11,432 nt of DNA. It comes from Lachnospiraceae bacterium. GTDB taxonomy: Bacteria; Bacillota; Clostridia; Lachnospirales; Lachnospiraceae. The notes under the pieces were generated by a model. That model saw only the letters and a program-made list of their open reading frames with translations. It was not told where the DNA came from and made no database searches. Each line of letters starts with the position of its first letter. Positions within the stretch are counted from its first letter, which is position 1. Positions 1 through 7,131 of this stretch are shown piece by piece. The position numbers and the translations under genes were made by a program. The stretch lies in contig JAFTPY010000038.1 in assembly GCA_017463035.1 (NCBI GenBank), positions 1-11,432 of the forward strand, read 5' to 3'.

Positions 1-1746
1 CAGAAGCTCATCCGTATCGATAAATTCAATGGACTGCTCCAGGCTTAAAATGCGCGGCGGAGACAGACGCAGCGCGTCGTCCGCGGAGGAGGAACGGGTG
101 TTGGTCAGCTGCTTTTTCTTGCAGACATTCACTGCGATGTCCTCTGCCTTACCGGTCTGGCCGATAACCATGCCGGCATAGACCTTTTCGCCCGCACCGA
201 GGAACAGGGTACCGCGCTCCTGGGCGTTGTAAAGACCGTATGTGATGGCTTCGCCGGTCTCGAATGCAATGAGGCTGCCCTGCTTGCGGTACTGGATGTC
301 GCCCTTGTACGGTGCGTATCCGTCGAACAGTGTATTTAAAATACCGTTACCCTTGGTGTCGGTCATAAACTCGCCGCGGTAGCCGATTAAGCCTCTGGAC
401 GGAATGGAAAATTCCAGACGGGTGTAGCCGCCGCTGGCGGTGGACATACCTAAAAGCTCACCCTTACGGGAACTTAATTTTTCAATTACGGTGCCGGAGA
501 ATTCTTCCGTTACATCTATGATGGCACTCTCCATCGGTTCCATATTCTTGCCGTCCTCTTCTTTATAAAGAACCTCAGGCTTACTTACCGCAAATTCATA
601 GCCTTCACGGCGCATGTTTTCGATTAATACGGAAAGGTGAAGCTCGCCTCGTCCGGATACCTTAAAGCTCTCGGTGGTGTCGGTTTCTTCTACGCGGAGA
701 CTGACGTCGGTGTTTAACTCGCGGAACAGCCTGTCACGCAGGTGACGGGAGGTCACGTACTTTCCTTCCTGACCCGCAAACGGAGAATCGTTTACGATAA
801 AGTGCATGGCAAGGGTCGGCTCGGAAATCTTCTGGAACGGAATGGCCTGCGGATTCTCCGGGGAGCAAAGGGTGTCACCGATGTGAATGTCGGTAATACC
901 GGAAATTGCTACGATGGAGCCCACGCCCGCCTCGTTTACTTCCACCTTCTTTAAGCCGTCAAACTCGTACAGCTTGCTGATTTTTACTTTCTTACATTTT
1001 TCCGGGTCGTGGGCATTTACCACAACCACGTCCTGGTTCACACGGACGGTACCGTTTTCTACCTTGCCCACACCGATACGGCCTACATACTCGTTGTAGT
1101 CGATGGTGCTGATTAAAAGCTGGGTACCTGCCTCCGGGTCACCTGTCGGTGCCGGGATATACTCTAAAATGGTCTCAAACAGCGGCTGCATGCTTTCCGG
1201 TTTTTCGTCCAGCTCTAGGATAGCCACGCCGGTCTTTGCGGAAGCGAAGACAAACGGGCAGTCAAGCTGCTCGTCGGAAGCATCCAAATCGATGAATAAC
1301 TCCAAAACCTCGTCGATGACTTCCTTCGGACGTGCTTCCGGACGGTCGATTTTGTTGATACAAACAATAACCGGAAGCTCCAGCTCCAATGCTTTCTTTA
1401 AAACGAATTTAGTCTGCGGCATGGCACCTTCGAAGGCGTCGACCACAAGAATAACGCCGTTTACCATTTTAAGGACACGCTCTACTTCGCCGCCGAAATC
1501 CGCGTGACCCGGGGTATCAATAATGTTAATCTTGGTATCTTTGTAATAAACTGCGGTATTTTTGGATAAAATGGTAATACCGCGCTCACGCTCGATGTCG
1601 TTGGAGTCCATGACACGGTCCTGTACCGCCTGATTCTGACGGAATACACCGCTTTGCTTTAATAATTCGTCAACCAGGGTGGTTTTTCCGTGGTCAACGT
1701 GTGCGATAATCGCAATGTTACGTATGTTTTCACTTTTTGTAATCAT
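1..1746 (-). CDS. typA: Translational GTPase TypA/BipA (C-terminus cut by window edge)
   Basis: Ribosome-binding GTPase of the EF-G/LepA family, acting in ribosome assembly and stress or cold adaptation. Read on the minus strand from ATG at 1746, the frame stays open for 582 codons to the window edge. The G domain is complete: AHVDHGKTT (G1, residues 15-23), ERGITI (G2, 54-59), DTPGH (G3, 77-81) and NKID (G4, 131-134). Later come the EF-G-like domain with VSGRGELHLSVL and the TypA-specific C-terminal domain with SRGLIGYRGEFMTDTKG and LFLGAGEKVYAGMVIG. Family members have about 610 residues, so roughly 30 C-terminal residues lie outside; the last visible segment (PPRILSLEQSIEFIDTDELL) is typical of that region. 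A GGAAGG ribosome binding site sits about 8 bases before the ATG. The gene has its own promoter and is divergent from the ssb-like gene. Identification is secure. Confidence 0.97.
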   Translation of the reverse strand, partial: MITKSENIRNIAIIAHVDHGKTTLVDELLKQSGVFRQNQAVQDRVMDSNDIERERGITILSKNTAVYYKDTKINIIDTPGHADFGGEVERVLKMVNGVILVVDAFEGAMPQTKFVLKKALELELPVIVCINKIDRPEARPKEVIDEVLELFIDLDASDEQLDCPFVFASAKTGVAILELDEKPESMQPLFETILEYIPAPTGDPEAGTQLLISTIDYNEYVGRIGVGKVENGTVRVNQDVVVVNAHDPEKCKKVKISKLYEFDGLKKVEVNEAGVGSIVAISGITDIHIGDTLCSPENPQAIPFQKISEPTLAMHFIVNDSPFAGQEGKYVTSRHLRDRLFRELNTDVSLRVEETDTTESFKVSGRGELHLSVLIENMRREGYEFAVSKPEVLYKEEDGKNMEPMESAIIDVTEEFSGTVIEKLSSRKGELLGMSTASGGYTRLEFSIPSRGLIGYRGEFMTDTKGNGILNTLFDGYAPYKGDIQYRKQGSLIAFETGEAITYGLYNAQERGTLFLGAGEKVYAGMVIGQTGKAEDIAVNVCKKKQLTNTRSSSADDALRLSPPRILSLEQSIEFIDTDELL

Positions 1747-1802
1747 ACCGAATTCCTTCCTATAAAATGAAACTTTTGTTTCGTCCTGGAAAATCCTACA
1801 TT

Positions 1803-1820
1803 TGCCACGACTTCATGGCA
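1803..1820 (-). promoter_or_regulatory. Hairpin at the 5' end of the typA leader
   Basis: On the minus strand TGCCATG pairs with CGTGGCA around an AAGT loop (7 bp including one U-G pair that is valid only in minus-strand RNA). It would lie only a few bases downstream of the transcription start predicted from the promoter at 1832-1859. 5'-terminal stems of this kind can protect mRNA. A second tiny stem (GAAAC/GTTTC, 1769-1782) lies nearer the start codon. The regulatory role is inferred. Confidence 0.35.
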
Positions 1821-1831
1821 TTACTTTCCTA

Positions 1832-1859
1832 AGTATAGCATAATTTTTCCGTTTGGCAA
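1832..1859 (-). promoter_or_regulatory. Sigma-A-type promoter of typA
   Basis: On the minus strand -35 TTGCCA (1859-1854), a 16-base spacer and -10 TATACT (1837-1832), preceded by TGC, an extended -10 element. The predicted start is near 1825, giving a leader of about 80 bases before the typA ATG. Called by consensus only. Confidence 0.6.
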
Positions 1860-1927
1860 GAAAAAAATACACCGAGAGGAAGAAAATACATAGGAAGAAA
1901 AGGGCGAAAGCAACAAACGGGAAAGAG

Positions 1928-1939
1928 TTTGTCGAAAAC
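1928..1939 (+). promoter_or_regulatory. Putative Spo0A (0A) box in the typA/ssb divergent region
   Basis: TTTGTCGAAAAC contains the 0A-box core TGTCGAA bound by phosphorylated Spo0A in endospore-forming Firmicutes. It lies 37 bases upstream of the -35 of the ssb-like gene and about 68 bases upstream of the typA -35, and the same 12 bases recur exactly at the oppB promoter. In this 404-base intergenic region (1747-2150) I see otherwise only the two promoters, the typA leader hairpins and a short direct repeat. Confidence 0.45.
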
Positions 1940-1976
1940 AGTCATTAAGATTTTATAAAGAAAATTAGAAAAGGTA

Positions 1977-2005
1977 TTGCATGATTTGGGAAAATATGGT
2001 AAACT
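1977..2005 (+). promoter_or_regulatory. Sigma-A-type promoter of the ssb-like gene
   Basis: -35 TTGCAT (1977-1982), a 17-base spacer and -10 TAAACT (2000-2005) preceded by TGG (extended -10). The predicted start near 2012 leaves a leader of about 140 bases, AT-rich and without an obvious open frame. Confidence 0.55.
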
Positions 2006-2074
2006 TCGTCCTGTGATTCAAAATTGTAAAAAAATCCCAAATAAAAACGAAGATAAAGCGTCTAAAAAGGGAAC

Positions 2075-2146
2075 GGGAGTCATAAAGTAATAACAAGAGC
2101 AGGGCAGACTGCATGCAAAAAACGTGAGAAAAAGAAGGGAGTCATA
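2075..2146 (+). repeat. 10-base direct repeat in the ssb leader
   Basis: GGGAGTCATA occurs at 2075-2084 and again at 2137-2146, where its first half is part of the ribosome binding site of the ssb-like gene. The first copy is followed by no start codon at a usable distance. It may be a local duplication or chance. Confidence 0.4.
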
Positions 2147-2150
2147 GGAA

Positions 2151-2780
2151 ATGACAGATAAGGTATTTGAAAACAACCAGGTGAGTATTGTGGGCGAGGT
2201 AATCAGCGAATTTGTGTACAGCCACGAGGTATTCGGTGAAAGCTTTTATATGGTAGAGCTTTCAGTGAATCGTCTCAGTGATTCCAATGATATCATTCCG
2301 GTGATGGTTTCGGAACGATTGTTGGATGTAACGCAGAGCTACGTGGGACAGTTTGCGCATATTCAGGGGCAGTTCCGTTCCTACAACCGCCATGAGGAGA
2401 CGAGAAATCGTTTGGTACTTTCCGTGTTTGCCAGAGAGATTCGTCTGGAGGCGGAAGCGGACGAGAGCGTGAAGCCGAATTACATTTTTTTGGACGGGTA
2501 TGTATGTAAGCCGCCGATTTACCGTAAGACGCCGTTAGGCAGAGAGATTGCGGATGTGCTGTTGGCGGTAAATCGTCCGTATGGGAAGTCGGATTATATT
2601 CCGTGCATCTGCTGGGGAAGAAACGCCCGGTTCGCGGACGGATTCCAGGTAGGAGGTCACGTACAGCTTTGGGGCAGAATCCAGAGCAGAGAGTACCAGA
2701 AGAAGTTGTCCGAGACAGAATTTGAAAAGCGTATCGCTTATGAAGTGTCCGTAAGTAAGTTGGAGTATTGCGAAGAATAA
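2151..2780 (+). CDS. Single-stranded-DNA-binding protein with two OB folds
   Basis: A 209-residue protein that I read as two tandem SSB-type OB folds: about residues 10-98 (ends with GQFRSYNR...RLVLSVFAREI) and about 111-205 (IFLDGYVCKPP, TPLGREIADVLLAVNR, DYIPCICWGRNA, VGGHVQLWGRIQSREY). The second half carries the recognisable SSB signature; the first is more diverged. Ordinary bacterial SSB is one OB fold plus an acidic tail ending in DDDIPF and sits between rpsF and rpsR. Here there is no such tail (it ends KLEYCEE) and no ribosomal neighbours, so this is an additional SSB-like protein, of a type I recall from Clostridia. It presumably binds ssDNA, perhaps as an intramolecular equivalent of a dimer. 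AAGGGAG lies 9 bases before the ATG. It is a single-gene unit with its own promoter and terminator. Family call firm, exact role unknown. Confidence 0.88.
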   Translation: MTDKVFENNQVSIVGEVISEFVYSHEVFGESFYMVELSVNRLSDSNDIIPVMVSERLLDVTQSYVGQFAHIQGQFRSYNRHEETRNRLVLSVFAREIRLEAEADESVKPNYIFLDGYVCKPPIYRKTPLGREIADVLLAVNRPYGKSDYIPCICWGRNARFADGFQVGGHVQLWGRIQSREYQKKLSETEFEKRIAYEVSVSKLEYCEE

Positions 2781-2796
2781 TATAATGATAGAATGT

Positions 2797-2841
2797 AAAA
2801 GGGAATCCCGTTACCGAAGTAGTAGCGCGATTCCTTTTTTT
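2797..2841 (+). terminator. Rho-independent terminator of the ssb-like gene
   Basis: An outer stem of AAAAGGGAATC (2797-2807) with GATTCC plus T residues (2829-2839), a C-C mismatch, then an inner stem CGTTAC/GTAGCG (2809-2814 with 2822-2827, one G-U pair) and a 7-base loop. Seven T follow the GC part (2835-2841). The A run at the 5' side could let it act in the other direction as well. Confidence 0.85.
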
Positions 2842-2918
2842 ATGCATGATACAACACCGCAACGCAGTAATAAAACGGTAACAAAGTAACAAGGTAAGTT
2901 TGGAGGAAATATGTTCAT

Positions 2919-2930
2919 TTTGTCGAAAAC
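2919..2930 (+). promoter_or_regulatory. Putative Spo0A (0A) box at the opp promoter
   Basis: TTTGTCGAAAAC includes the full 0A-box core TGTCGAA and ends 2 bases before the -35 of the opp promoter, a position seen for response-regulator control of sigma-A promoters. A weaker core-like sequence, GGTCAAA (2942-2948), lies 21 bases (two helical turns) downstream within the -35/-10 spacer. The same 12-mer is found at 1928-1939 and I found no other TGTCGAA or TTCGACA in the window. A partial CcpA cre-like match overlaps here but fits worse. Confidence 0.5.
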
Positions 2931-2932
2931 GC

Positions 2933-2961
2933 TTGTAAATCGGTCAAAAAGATGGTATAGT
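2933..2961 (+). promoter_or_regulatory. Sigma-A-type promoter of the opp operon
   Basis: -35 TTGTAA (2933-2938), a 17-base spacer and -10 TATAGT (2956-2961) preceded by TGG (extended -10). The predicted start near 2968 gives a short leader of about 33 bases before oppB. It is the only convincing promoter upstream of the five opp genes. Confidence 0.65.
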
Positions 2962-2986
2962 TTAAAAGAATGTGTAGAAAAAAGAG

Positions 2987-2992
2987 AAGGAG
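2987..2992 (+). promoter_or_regulatory. Ribosome binding site that fixes the oppB start
   Basis: AAGGAG ends at 2992. It touches the TTG at 2993 directly, so that codon cannot be a working start, but stands an ideal 9 bases before the in-frame TTG at 3002. Confidence 0.7.
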
Positions 2993-3001
2993 TTGAGCAG
3001 T

Positions 3002-3928
3002 TTGGATTCAAAATTGGCATTCTATATCGTAAAGCGCGTTCTGCTTGCGATTTTTACGGTATTTCTTGTCATCACAATTACGTTTTTTGTTATGAAGGCA
3101 ATCCCGGGAGGTCCTTTCTTAAGTGAAAAGTCTCCGAGTCCTGAGGTTATGGCACAGCTTGAGGCAAAATACGGTTTGGACAAGTCTATTTTCGAGCAGT
3201 ATACGACATACCTGAAGGGTGTTCTTCAGTTGGATTTTGGTCCGTCCATCAAGAACCGCGGACGTAATGTTACCGATTTGATTTTGGAAGGTTTTCAGAC
3301 CAGCGGTAAGCTGGGTATTATTGCGGCAGGAGTTGCCATTGCGTTCGGTTTGACCCTGGGTGCCCTTGCTGCGGTATTTCATGATAAACTGTTAGATAAG
3401 ATTATTATGGTATTATCCACCGCCAGTGTGGCTATGCCGTCCTTTGTCATCGCGACGATACTGCTGTTGGCGTTTTGCGTAAAGATACCGATATTCCCGT
3501 CCAACGGTTCTACCGCAGCGGGCCTGGTATTGCCGGTCGTTGCACTGAGTTTATATCCGATGGCGTATATTACCCGTCTGACCCGCTCCAGTATGTTGGA
3601 TGTGCTCGGTCAGGATTATATCCGTACCGCAAGAGCAAAGGGTGTGTCTCCGGTTAAGGTTATTTTTAAGCATTCCTTAAAAAATGCGGTGACTCCGGTT
3701 ATCACCTATGTGGGTCCGATGATTGCTTATATTTTGACCGGTAGTTTGGTGGTGGAGCAGATTTTCGTGGTACCGGGTATCGGTAAGTTCTTCTTCTCCA
3801 GCATTATTAACCGTGACTATCCGATGGTAATGGGTACCACCATTTTCCTTGCGACCATCATGGTTATTATGACGTTGATTTCCGATATTTGCTATAAAAT
3901 CTTCGACCCGCGTGTCGATTTGTCTTAA
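3002..3928 (+). CDS. oppB: Oligopeptide ABC transporter permease OppB (TTG start)
   Basis: First membrane subunit of a peptide importer (BPD_transp_1, OppB/DppB type). From TTG 3002 it has 308 residues, the usual family size. The N-terminus shows the classic OppB pattern: a short cytoplasmic YIVKR, TM1 (about residues 10-32) and the AIPGGPF motif, followed by an extracytoplasmic segment containing LEAKYGLD and a QLDFGPSI stretch. Five further hydrophobic segments follow. The cytoplasmic EAA loop that docks on the ATPases is DYIRTARAKG (residues 205-214), and the protein ends with the conserved FDPRVDLS. The frame is also open from TTG 2993, but the ribosome binding site abuts that codon, so 3002 is chosen. 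First gene of oppBCDFA, 14 bases before oppC. OppB and OppC are inferred to form the channel pair. DppB or AppB naming would be equally fair. Confidence 0.93.
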   Translation: MDSKLAFYIVKRVLLAIFTVFLVITITFFVMKAIPGGPFLSEKSPSPEVMAQLEAKYGLDKSIFEQYTTYLKGVLQLDFGPSIKNRGRNVTDLILEGFQTSGKLGIIAAGVAIAFGLTLGALAAVFHDKLLDKIIMVLSTASVAMPSFVIATILLLAFCVKIPIFPSNGSTAAGLVLPVVALSLYPMAYITRLTRSSMLDVLGQDYIRTARAKGVSPVKVIFKHSLKNAVTPVITYVGPMIAYILTGSLVVEQIFVVPGIGKFFFSSIINRDYPMVMGTTIFLATIMVIMTLISDICYKIFDPRVDLS

Positions 3929-3935
3929 GGGAGGG
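3928..3935 (+). promoter_or_regulatory. Ribosome binding site that fixes the oppC start
   Basis: AGGGAGGG overlaps the last base of the oppB stop codon. It is one base from TTG 3937 but seven bases from GTG 3943, so the GTG is the likely initiation codon. Confidence 0.65.
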
Positions 3936-3942
3936 CTTGACA

Positions 3943-5025
3943 GTGAAAAAGAATGTAGACGAAATGCCGAAGAAGAATCCCTTAAGCCTGCAGCTGAACC
4001 TTCAGAGCTTCGAGCTTGCAACGGAAGAAGAGAAGTTCAGACAGCAGCGTATGCGTGAGAGTACCACCTTTTTTAAGGACGGTATGAGACGTCTTAAGAA
4101 GAACAAGATTGCGATGACCTGTCTTGTGATTGTTCTGTTGATTGTGTTTATTGCAGCATTTGTTCCGTTGTTTTATCCGTACAGCTACGAAGACCAGTTG
4201 GGTGTCGTTGCGGGACAGAAGACGGATGCTTCCTATAACAATTTAAAGCCGTTTGAGTACGGTGAGACAGAGCTTGAGCGTATCGAGAACGGCGAGTTTG
4301 TTTTTCCGCATATTTTCGGTACGGATGCCCATGGCCGTGACTATGCGATCCGTGTAATCTACGGTACCCGTATTTCTTTGGTGGTAGGCTTCTTTGCAAG
4401 TATCATCGTATTGATTATCGGTGCGATTTACGGTTCCGTATCCGGTTATTACGGCGGCAAGGTTGATTTGGTAATGATGCGTATTGTTGATATTATCTAC
4501 TCGTTACCGGATTTGCTTATGATTATTTTGTTCGCGACGGTATTGAAACAGACGCTGGCGCCTGCCCTTGAGGGTACGGTACTGGAGAAGCTGGGTACCG
4601 GTATGATCAGTATTTTTATTGTATTTGCACTGCTTTACTGGGTAGGTATGGCACGTTTGATTCGTGGTCAGATTCTTACCATTAAGCAGCAGGATTATGT
4701 TTTGAATGCGCGTTCCATCGGTGCGAAGGGCAGCCATATTATCCGCCGCCATATGTTACCGAACTGTATCAGCGTAATCATTATTTCCACCGCACTTCAG
4801 ATTCCGTCGGCAATTTTTACCGAGAGTTATCTGTCCTTCTTAGGTCTCGGTGTTTCCATGCCGATGCCGAGTCTCGGTTCTCTTGCGTCCGAGGCATTAA
4901 GCGGTGTATATTCCTATTCCTACCGTTTGATTATTCCGGCGGTAATGATTTGTTTGATTGTTCTTTCGTTGAATTTGTTGGGTGACGGTCTTCGTGATGC
5001 GTTTGACCCGAAGTTAAAGAAGTAA
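3943..5025 (+). CDS. oppC: Oligopeptide ABC transporter permease OppC (GTG start)
   Basis: Second membrane subunit, 360 residues from GTG 3943. It begins with a cytoplasmic, charged stretch of about 55 residues, then TM1 (about 57-78). A large outside loop follows and ends in the OppC hallmark HIFGTDAHGRD (123-133). After this come the transmembrane core, the EAA loop (about 251-274, beginning DYVLNARSIGAKG), SFLGLG (298-303) and the terminal GDGLRDAFDPKLK. It is some 50-60 residues longer than a minimal OppC; the extra length lies in the N-terminal tail and the TM1-TM2 loop, as in many Gram-positive homologues. The frame extends six bases further to TTG 3937, but that codon is too close to the ribosome binding site. 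It sits 14 bases after oppB and 13 before oppD, so the genes are probably co-transcribed. Confidence 0.94.
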   Translation: MKKNVDEMPKKNPLSLQLNLQSFELATEEEKFRQQRMRESTTFFKDGMRRLKKNKIAMTCLVIVLLIVFIAAFVPLFYPYSYEDQLGVVAGQKTDASYNNLKPFEYGETELERIENGEFVFPHIFGTDAHGRDYAIRVIYGTRISLVVGFFASIIVLIIGAIYGSVSGYYGGKVDLVMMRIVDIIYSLPDLLMIILFATVLKQTLAPALEGTVLEKLGTGMISIFIVFALLYWVGMARLIRGQILTIKQQDYVLNARSIGAKGSHIIRRHMLPNCISVIIISTALQIPSAIFTESYLSFLGLGVSMPMPSLGSLASEALSGVYSYSYRLIIPAVMICLIVLSLNLLGDGLRDAFDPKLKK

Positions 5026-5038
5026 GGAGGAGGCTATT

Positions 5039-6055
5039 ATGAAACTGTTACAAGTAACCGATTTACACACCTCCTTTTTCACTCCGGCCGGTGAGGTAAA
5101 GGCGGTAAACGGACTTTCCTTTTCCCTTGATGAGGGAAAGGTGCTGGGCATCGTAGGTGAGTCCGGTTCCGGTAAGAGCGTAACGGCTTATTCCGTTTTG
5201 CAGATTCTGGCAAGCTCCGGTAAGATTGTTTCCGGCAGCATTAAGTATAGAGGCGAGGAACTGGTGGGTGCGTCCAAGGAGACCATGGGAAAGATTCGCG
5301 GTAATAAAATCAGCATTATTTTCCAGGACCCGATGACAAGCCTTAACCCGGTATTTACCATCGGAAATCAGCTGATGGAAGCGATTATGCTTCACACTGA
5401 CCGTAATAAGGAGCAGGCAAAAGAACGTGCCATCGAGATGCTTCGTCTTGTAGGTGTAAACGAGCCGGAGAAGCGTATCAAGCAGTATCCGCACGAATTT
5501 TCCGGCGGTATGCGTCAGCGTGTTATGATTGCAATGGCATTGGCCTGTGAGCCGGATATCCTCATTGCGGACGAGCCGACTACGGCACTTGACGTTACCA
5601 TTCAGGCACAGATTCTTGATCTTATCAAGGACTTGCAGAAGCAGCTGGGTATGTCCGTAATTCTCATTACCCATGACCTGGGTGTTGTGGCGGAAATGTG
5701 TGACGAGGTTATCGTTATGTATGCGGGAGAAGTGTGTGAGCGCGGTACCGCAGACGAGATTTTCTATAATCCGAAACATGAGTATACGAAGGGTCTGATG
5801 CGTTCCATTCCGACGGTAAGCGACGAAGACCGCCGTTTGGAGCCGATCGGAGGTACTCCGGTAGATTTGCTTAACATGCCGGACGGTTGCCCGTTTGCTC
5901 CGCGTTGTGACAGAGCAATGAAGGTTTGTCTTTCCCATAAGGCAAAGGAAATGGGAATTAACGAGAATCATGCCGCAAGCTGTTGGTATAACTTTAAGGA
6001 TGCCATCGCGGAAGGCAGAATGACTGAAAAAGAAGTGGAGGAGATGTACAGATGA
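5039..6055 (+). CDS. oppD: Oligopeptide ABC transporter ATPase OppD
   Basis: ATP-hydrolysing subunit of the importer, 338 residues, cytoplasmic and membrane-associated through OppB/OppC. All ABC motifs are intact: Walker A GESGSGKS (40-47), Q-loop FQDPMTSLNP with Gln96, signature SGGMRQR (155-161), Walker B LIADEP with Asp178-Glu179, D-loop ALD and H-loop His212. The C-terminal oligopeptide/dipeptide-transporter domain contains GCPFAPRC and a spaced cysteine set C284-x5-C290-x6-C297 plus C315. This is the pattern reported to hold a [4Fe-4S] cluster in DppD-type subunits; a cluster here is inference. GGAGGAGG lies 5 bases before the ATG. The stop codon overlaps the oppF start (ATGA, 4 bases), which indicates translational coupling. 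Confidence 0.96.
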   Translation: MKLLQVTDLHTSFFTPAGEVKAVNGLSFSLDEGKVLGIVGESGSGKSVTAYSVLQILASSGKIVSGSIKYRGEELVGASKETMGKIRGNKISIIFQDPMTSLNPVFTIGNQLMEAIMLHTDRNKEQAKERAIEMLRLVGVNEPEKRIKQYPHEFSGGMRQRVMIAMALACEPDILIADEPTTALDVTIQAQILDLIKDLQKQLGMSVILITHDLGVVAEMCDEVIVMYAGEVCERGTADEIFYNPKHEYTKGLMRSIPTVSDEDRRLEPIGGTPVDLLNMPDGCPFAPRCDRAMKVCLSHKAKEMGINENHAASCWYNFKDAIAEGRMTEKEVEEMYR

Positions 6056-7020
6056 GTGAATCCAAAAATCTTCTCGAGGTAAAGAACCTCAAGCAACACT
6101 TTGATATTCCAAACGGCTTTATGAAGTCTTTAAAGTTAAAGGCCGTGGACGATGTTACGTTTGAGATTAAAGAGGGGGAGACCCTCGGTCTTGTAGGTGA
6201 GTCCGGCTGCGGTAAGACTACGGTGGGCCGTACTATTTTACAGTTGTATAAGCCGACGGCCGGTGAGGTTTGGTTTGACGGTAATCTCATTAAGAGCAAG
6301 AAGTCTATTCAGGAGTTTCGTAAGCAGGCGCAGATGGTGTTCCAGGATCCGTATTCTTCCCTGGACCCGCGTATGACCGTCAGCGATATTATCGGAGAAC
6401 CGTTAGATGTTCATAAGATGTACGGCAGCAAGAAGGAGAGAGAAGAAAAAATCCTTCACCTGATGGGATTGGTCGGACTGAACAGTGAGCATGCGACCCG
6501 TTATGCCCATGAGTTTTCCGGCGGTCAGCGTCAGAGAATCGGTATCGCAAGAGCACTTGCGGTAGATCCGAAGTTCATTGTTTGTGACGAGCCGGTATCT
6601 GCACTTGACGTTTCTATTCAGGCGCAGGTAGTCAATATGTTTGAGGATTTGCAGGAGCAGTTGGGCCTGACCTATTTGTTCATTGCACATGACTTATTGG
6701 TAGTAAAGCATATTTCCACCAGAATCGCGGTAATGTATCTCGGAAAGATGATTGAAATCGGACCTTCCAACGAGTTATATCATCACCCGATTCATCCGTA
6801 TACCCAGTCCTTGCTTTCTGCGGTACCGATTCCGGATCCGAAGATTGCGAGAGCGAACGAGCGTATTCACCTTTCCGGTGATGTGCCGAGTCCGCTTCAT
6901 ATGCCGAGCGGTTGTCCGTTCCGTACCCGTTGCCCGCGTGCGACGGAAAAGTGTGCGGAAGTAATGCCGGAGCTTAAGGAGATGGCACCGGGACACAGGG
7001 TGGCTTGTCATAATGTATAA
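6052..7020 (+). CDS. oppF: Oligopeptide ABC transporter ATPase OppF
   Basis: Second ATPase subunit, 322 residues, expected to pair with OppD as a heterodimer. Visible motifs: Walker A GESGCGKT (49-56), Q-loop FQDPYSSLDPR with Gln98, signature SGGQRQR (156-162), Walker B FIVCDEP with Asp179-Glu180, and H-loop AHD with His213. The C-terminal domain (from about 250, PYTQSLLSAVPIPDP, typical of OppF) repeats the cysteine set C288-x5-C294-x6-C301 plus C319, matching OppD. Both nucleotide sites therefore look catalytically competent by these motifs. It overlaps oppD by 4 bases and starts in the oppD C-terminal codons, where GGAGG serves as ribosome binding site. A 111-base gap follows before oppA, containing only a weak wobble-rich stem around 7081-7098 and no convincing promoter or terminator. 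Confidence 0.96.
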   Translation: MSESKNLLEVKNLKQHFDIPNGFMKSLKLKAVDDVTFEIKEGETLGLVGESGCGKTTVGRTILQLYKPTAGEVWFDGNLIKSKKSIQEFRKQAQMVFQDPYSSLDPRMTVSDIIGEPLDVHKMYGSKKEREEKILHLMGLVGLNSEHATRYAHEFSGGQRQRIGIARALAVDPKFIVCDEPVSALDVSIQAQVVNMFEDLQEQLGLTYLFIAHDLLVVKHISTRIAVMYLGKMIEIGPSNELYHHPIHPYTQSLLSAVPIPDPKIARANERIHLSGDVPSPLHMPSGCPFRTRCPRATEKCAEVMPELKEMAPGHRVACHNV

Positions 7021-7131
7021 ATTGTAACATCGTAGAGAAGGTAGCGGTACAGGGAGTAATTGGGGCTTCATGTATGATTATGGCCGCATTCCGCGGTTGT
7101 AATAGATGCTATTTTTAAGGAGGAAAATATT

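Noticed and set aside
742..1507. Plus-strand open frames opposite typA
   Set aside because: They are antisense shadows of the typA reading frame, which is unambiguous; they have no ribosome binding site and no recognisable product.
2924..2937. A CcpA cre-like sequence overlapping the opp -35 region
   Set aside because: Three of the defined positions of the cre consensus fail, and the match is explained better by the overlapping 0A box.
2911..3126. A 71-codon frame with GGAGG before its ATG, overlapping the start of oppB
   Set aside because: It contains the opp promoter and 0A box, overlaps oppB by over 100 bases in another frame, and its product resembles no protein. The ribosome-binding-like sequence is probably chance; a leader peptide is possible but unsupported.
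7079..7098. Stem around GGCCGC/GCGGTT in the oppF-oppA spacer as terminator or attenuator
   Set aside because: Needs three wobble pairs and has no U tract. There is also no convincing promoter for a separate oppA transcript in the gap.
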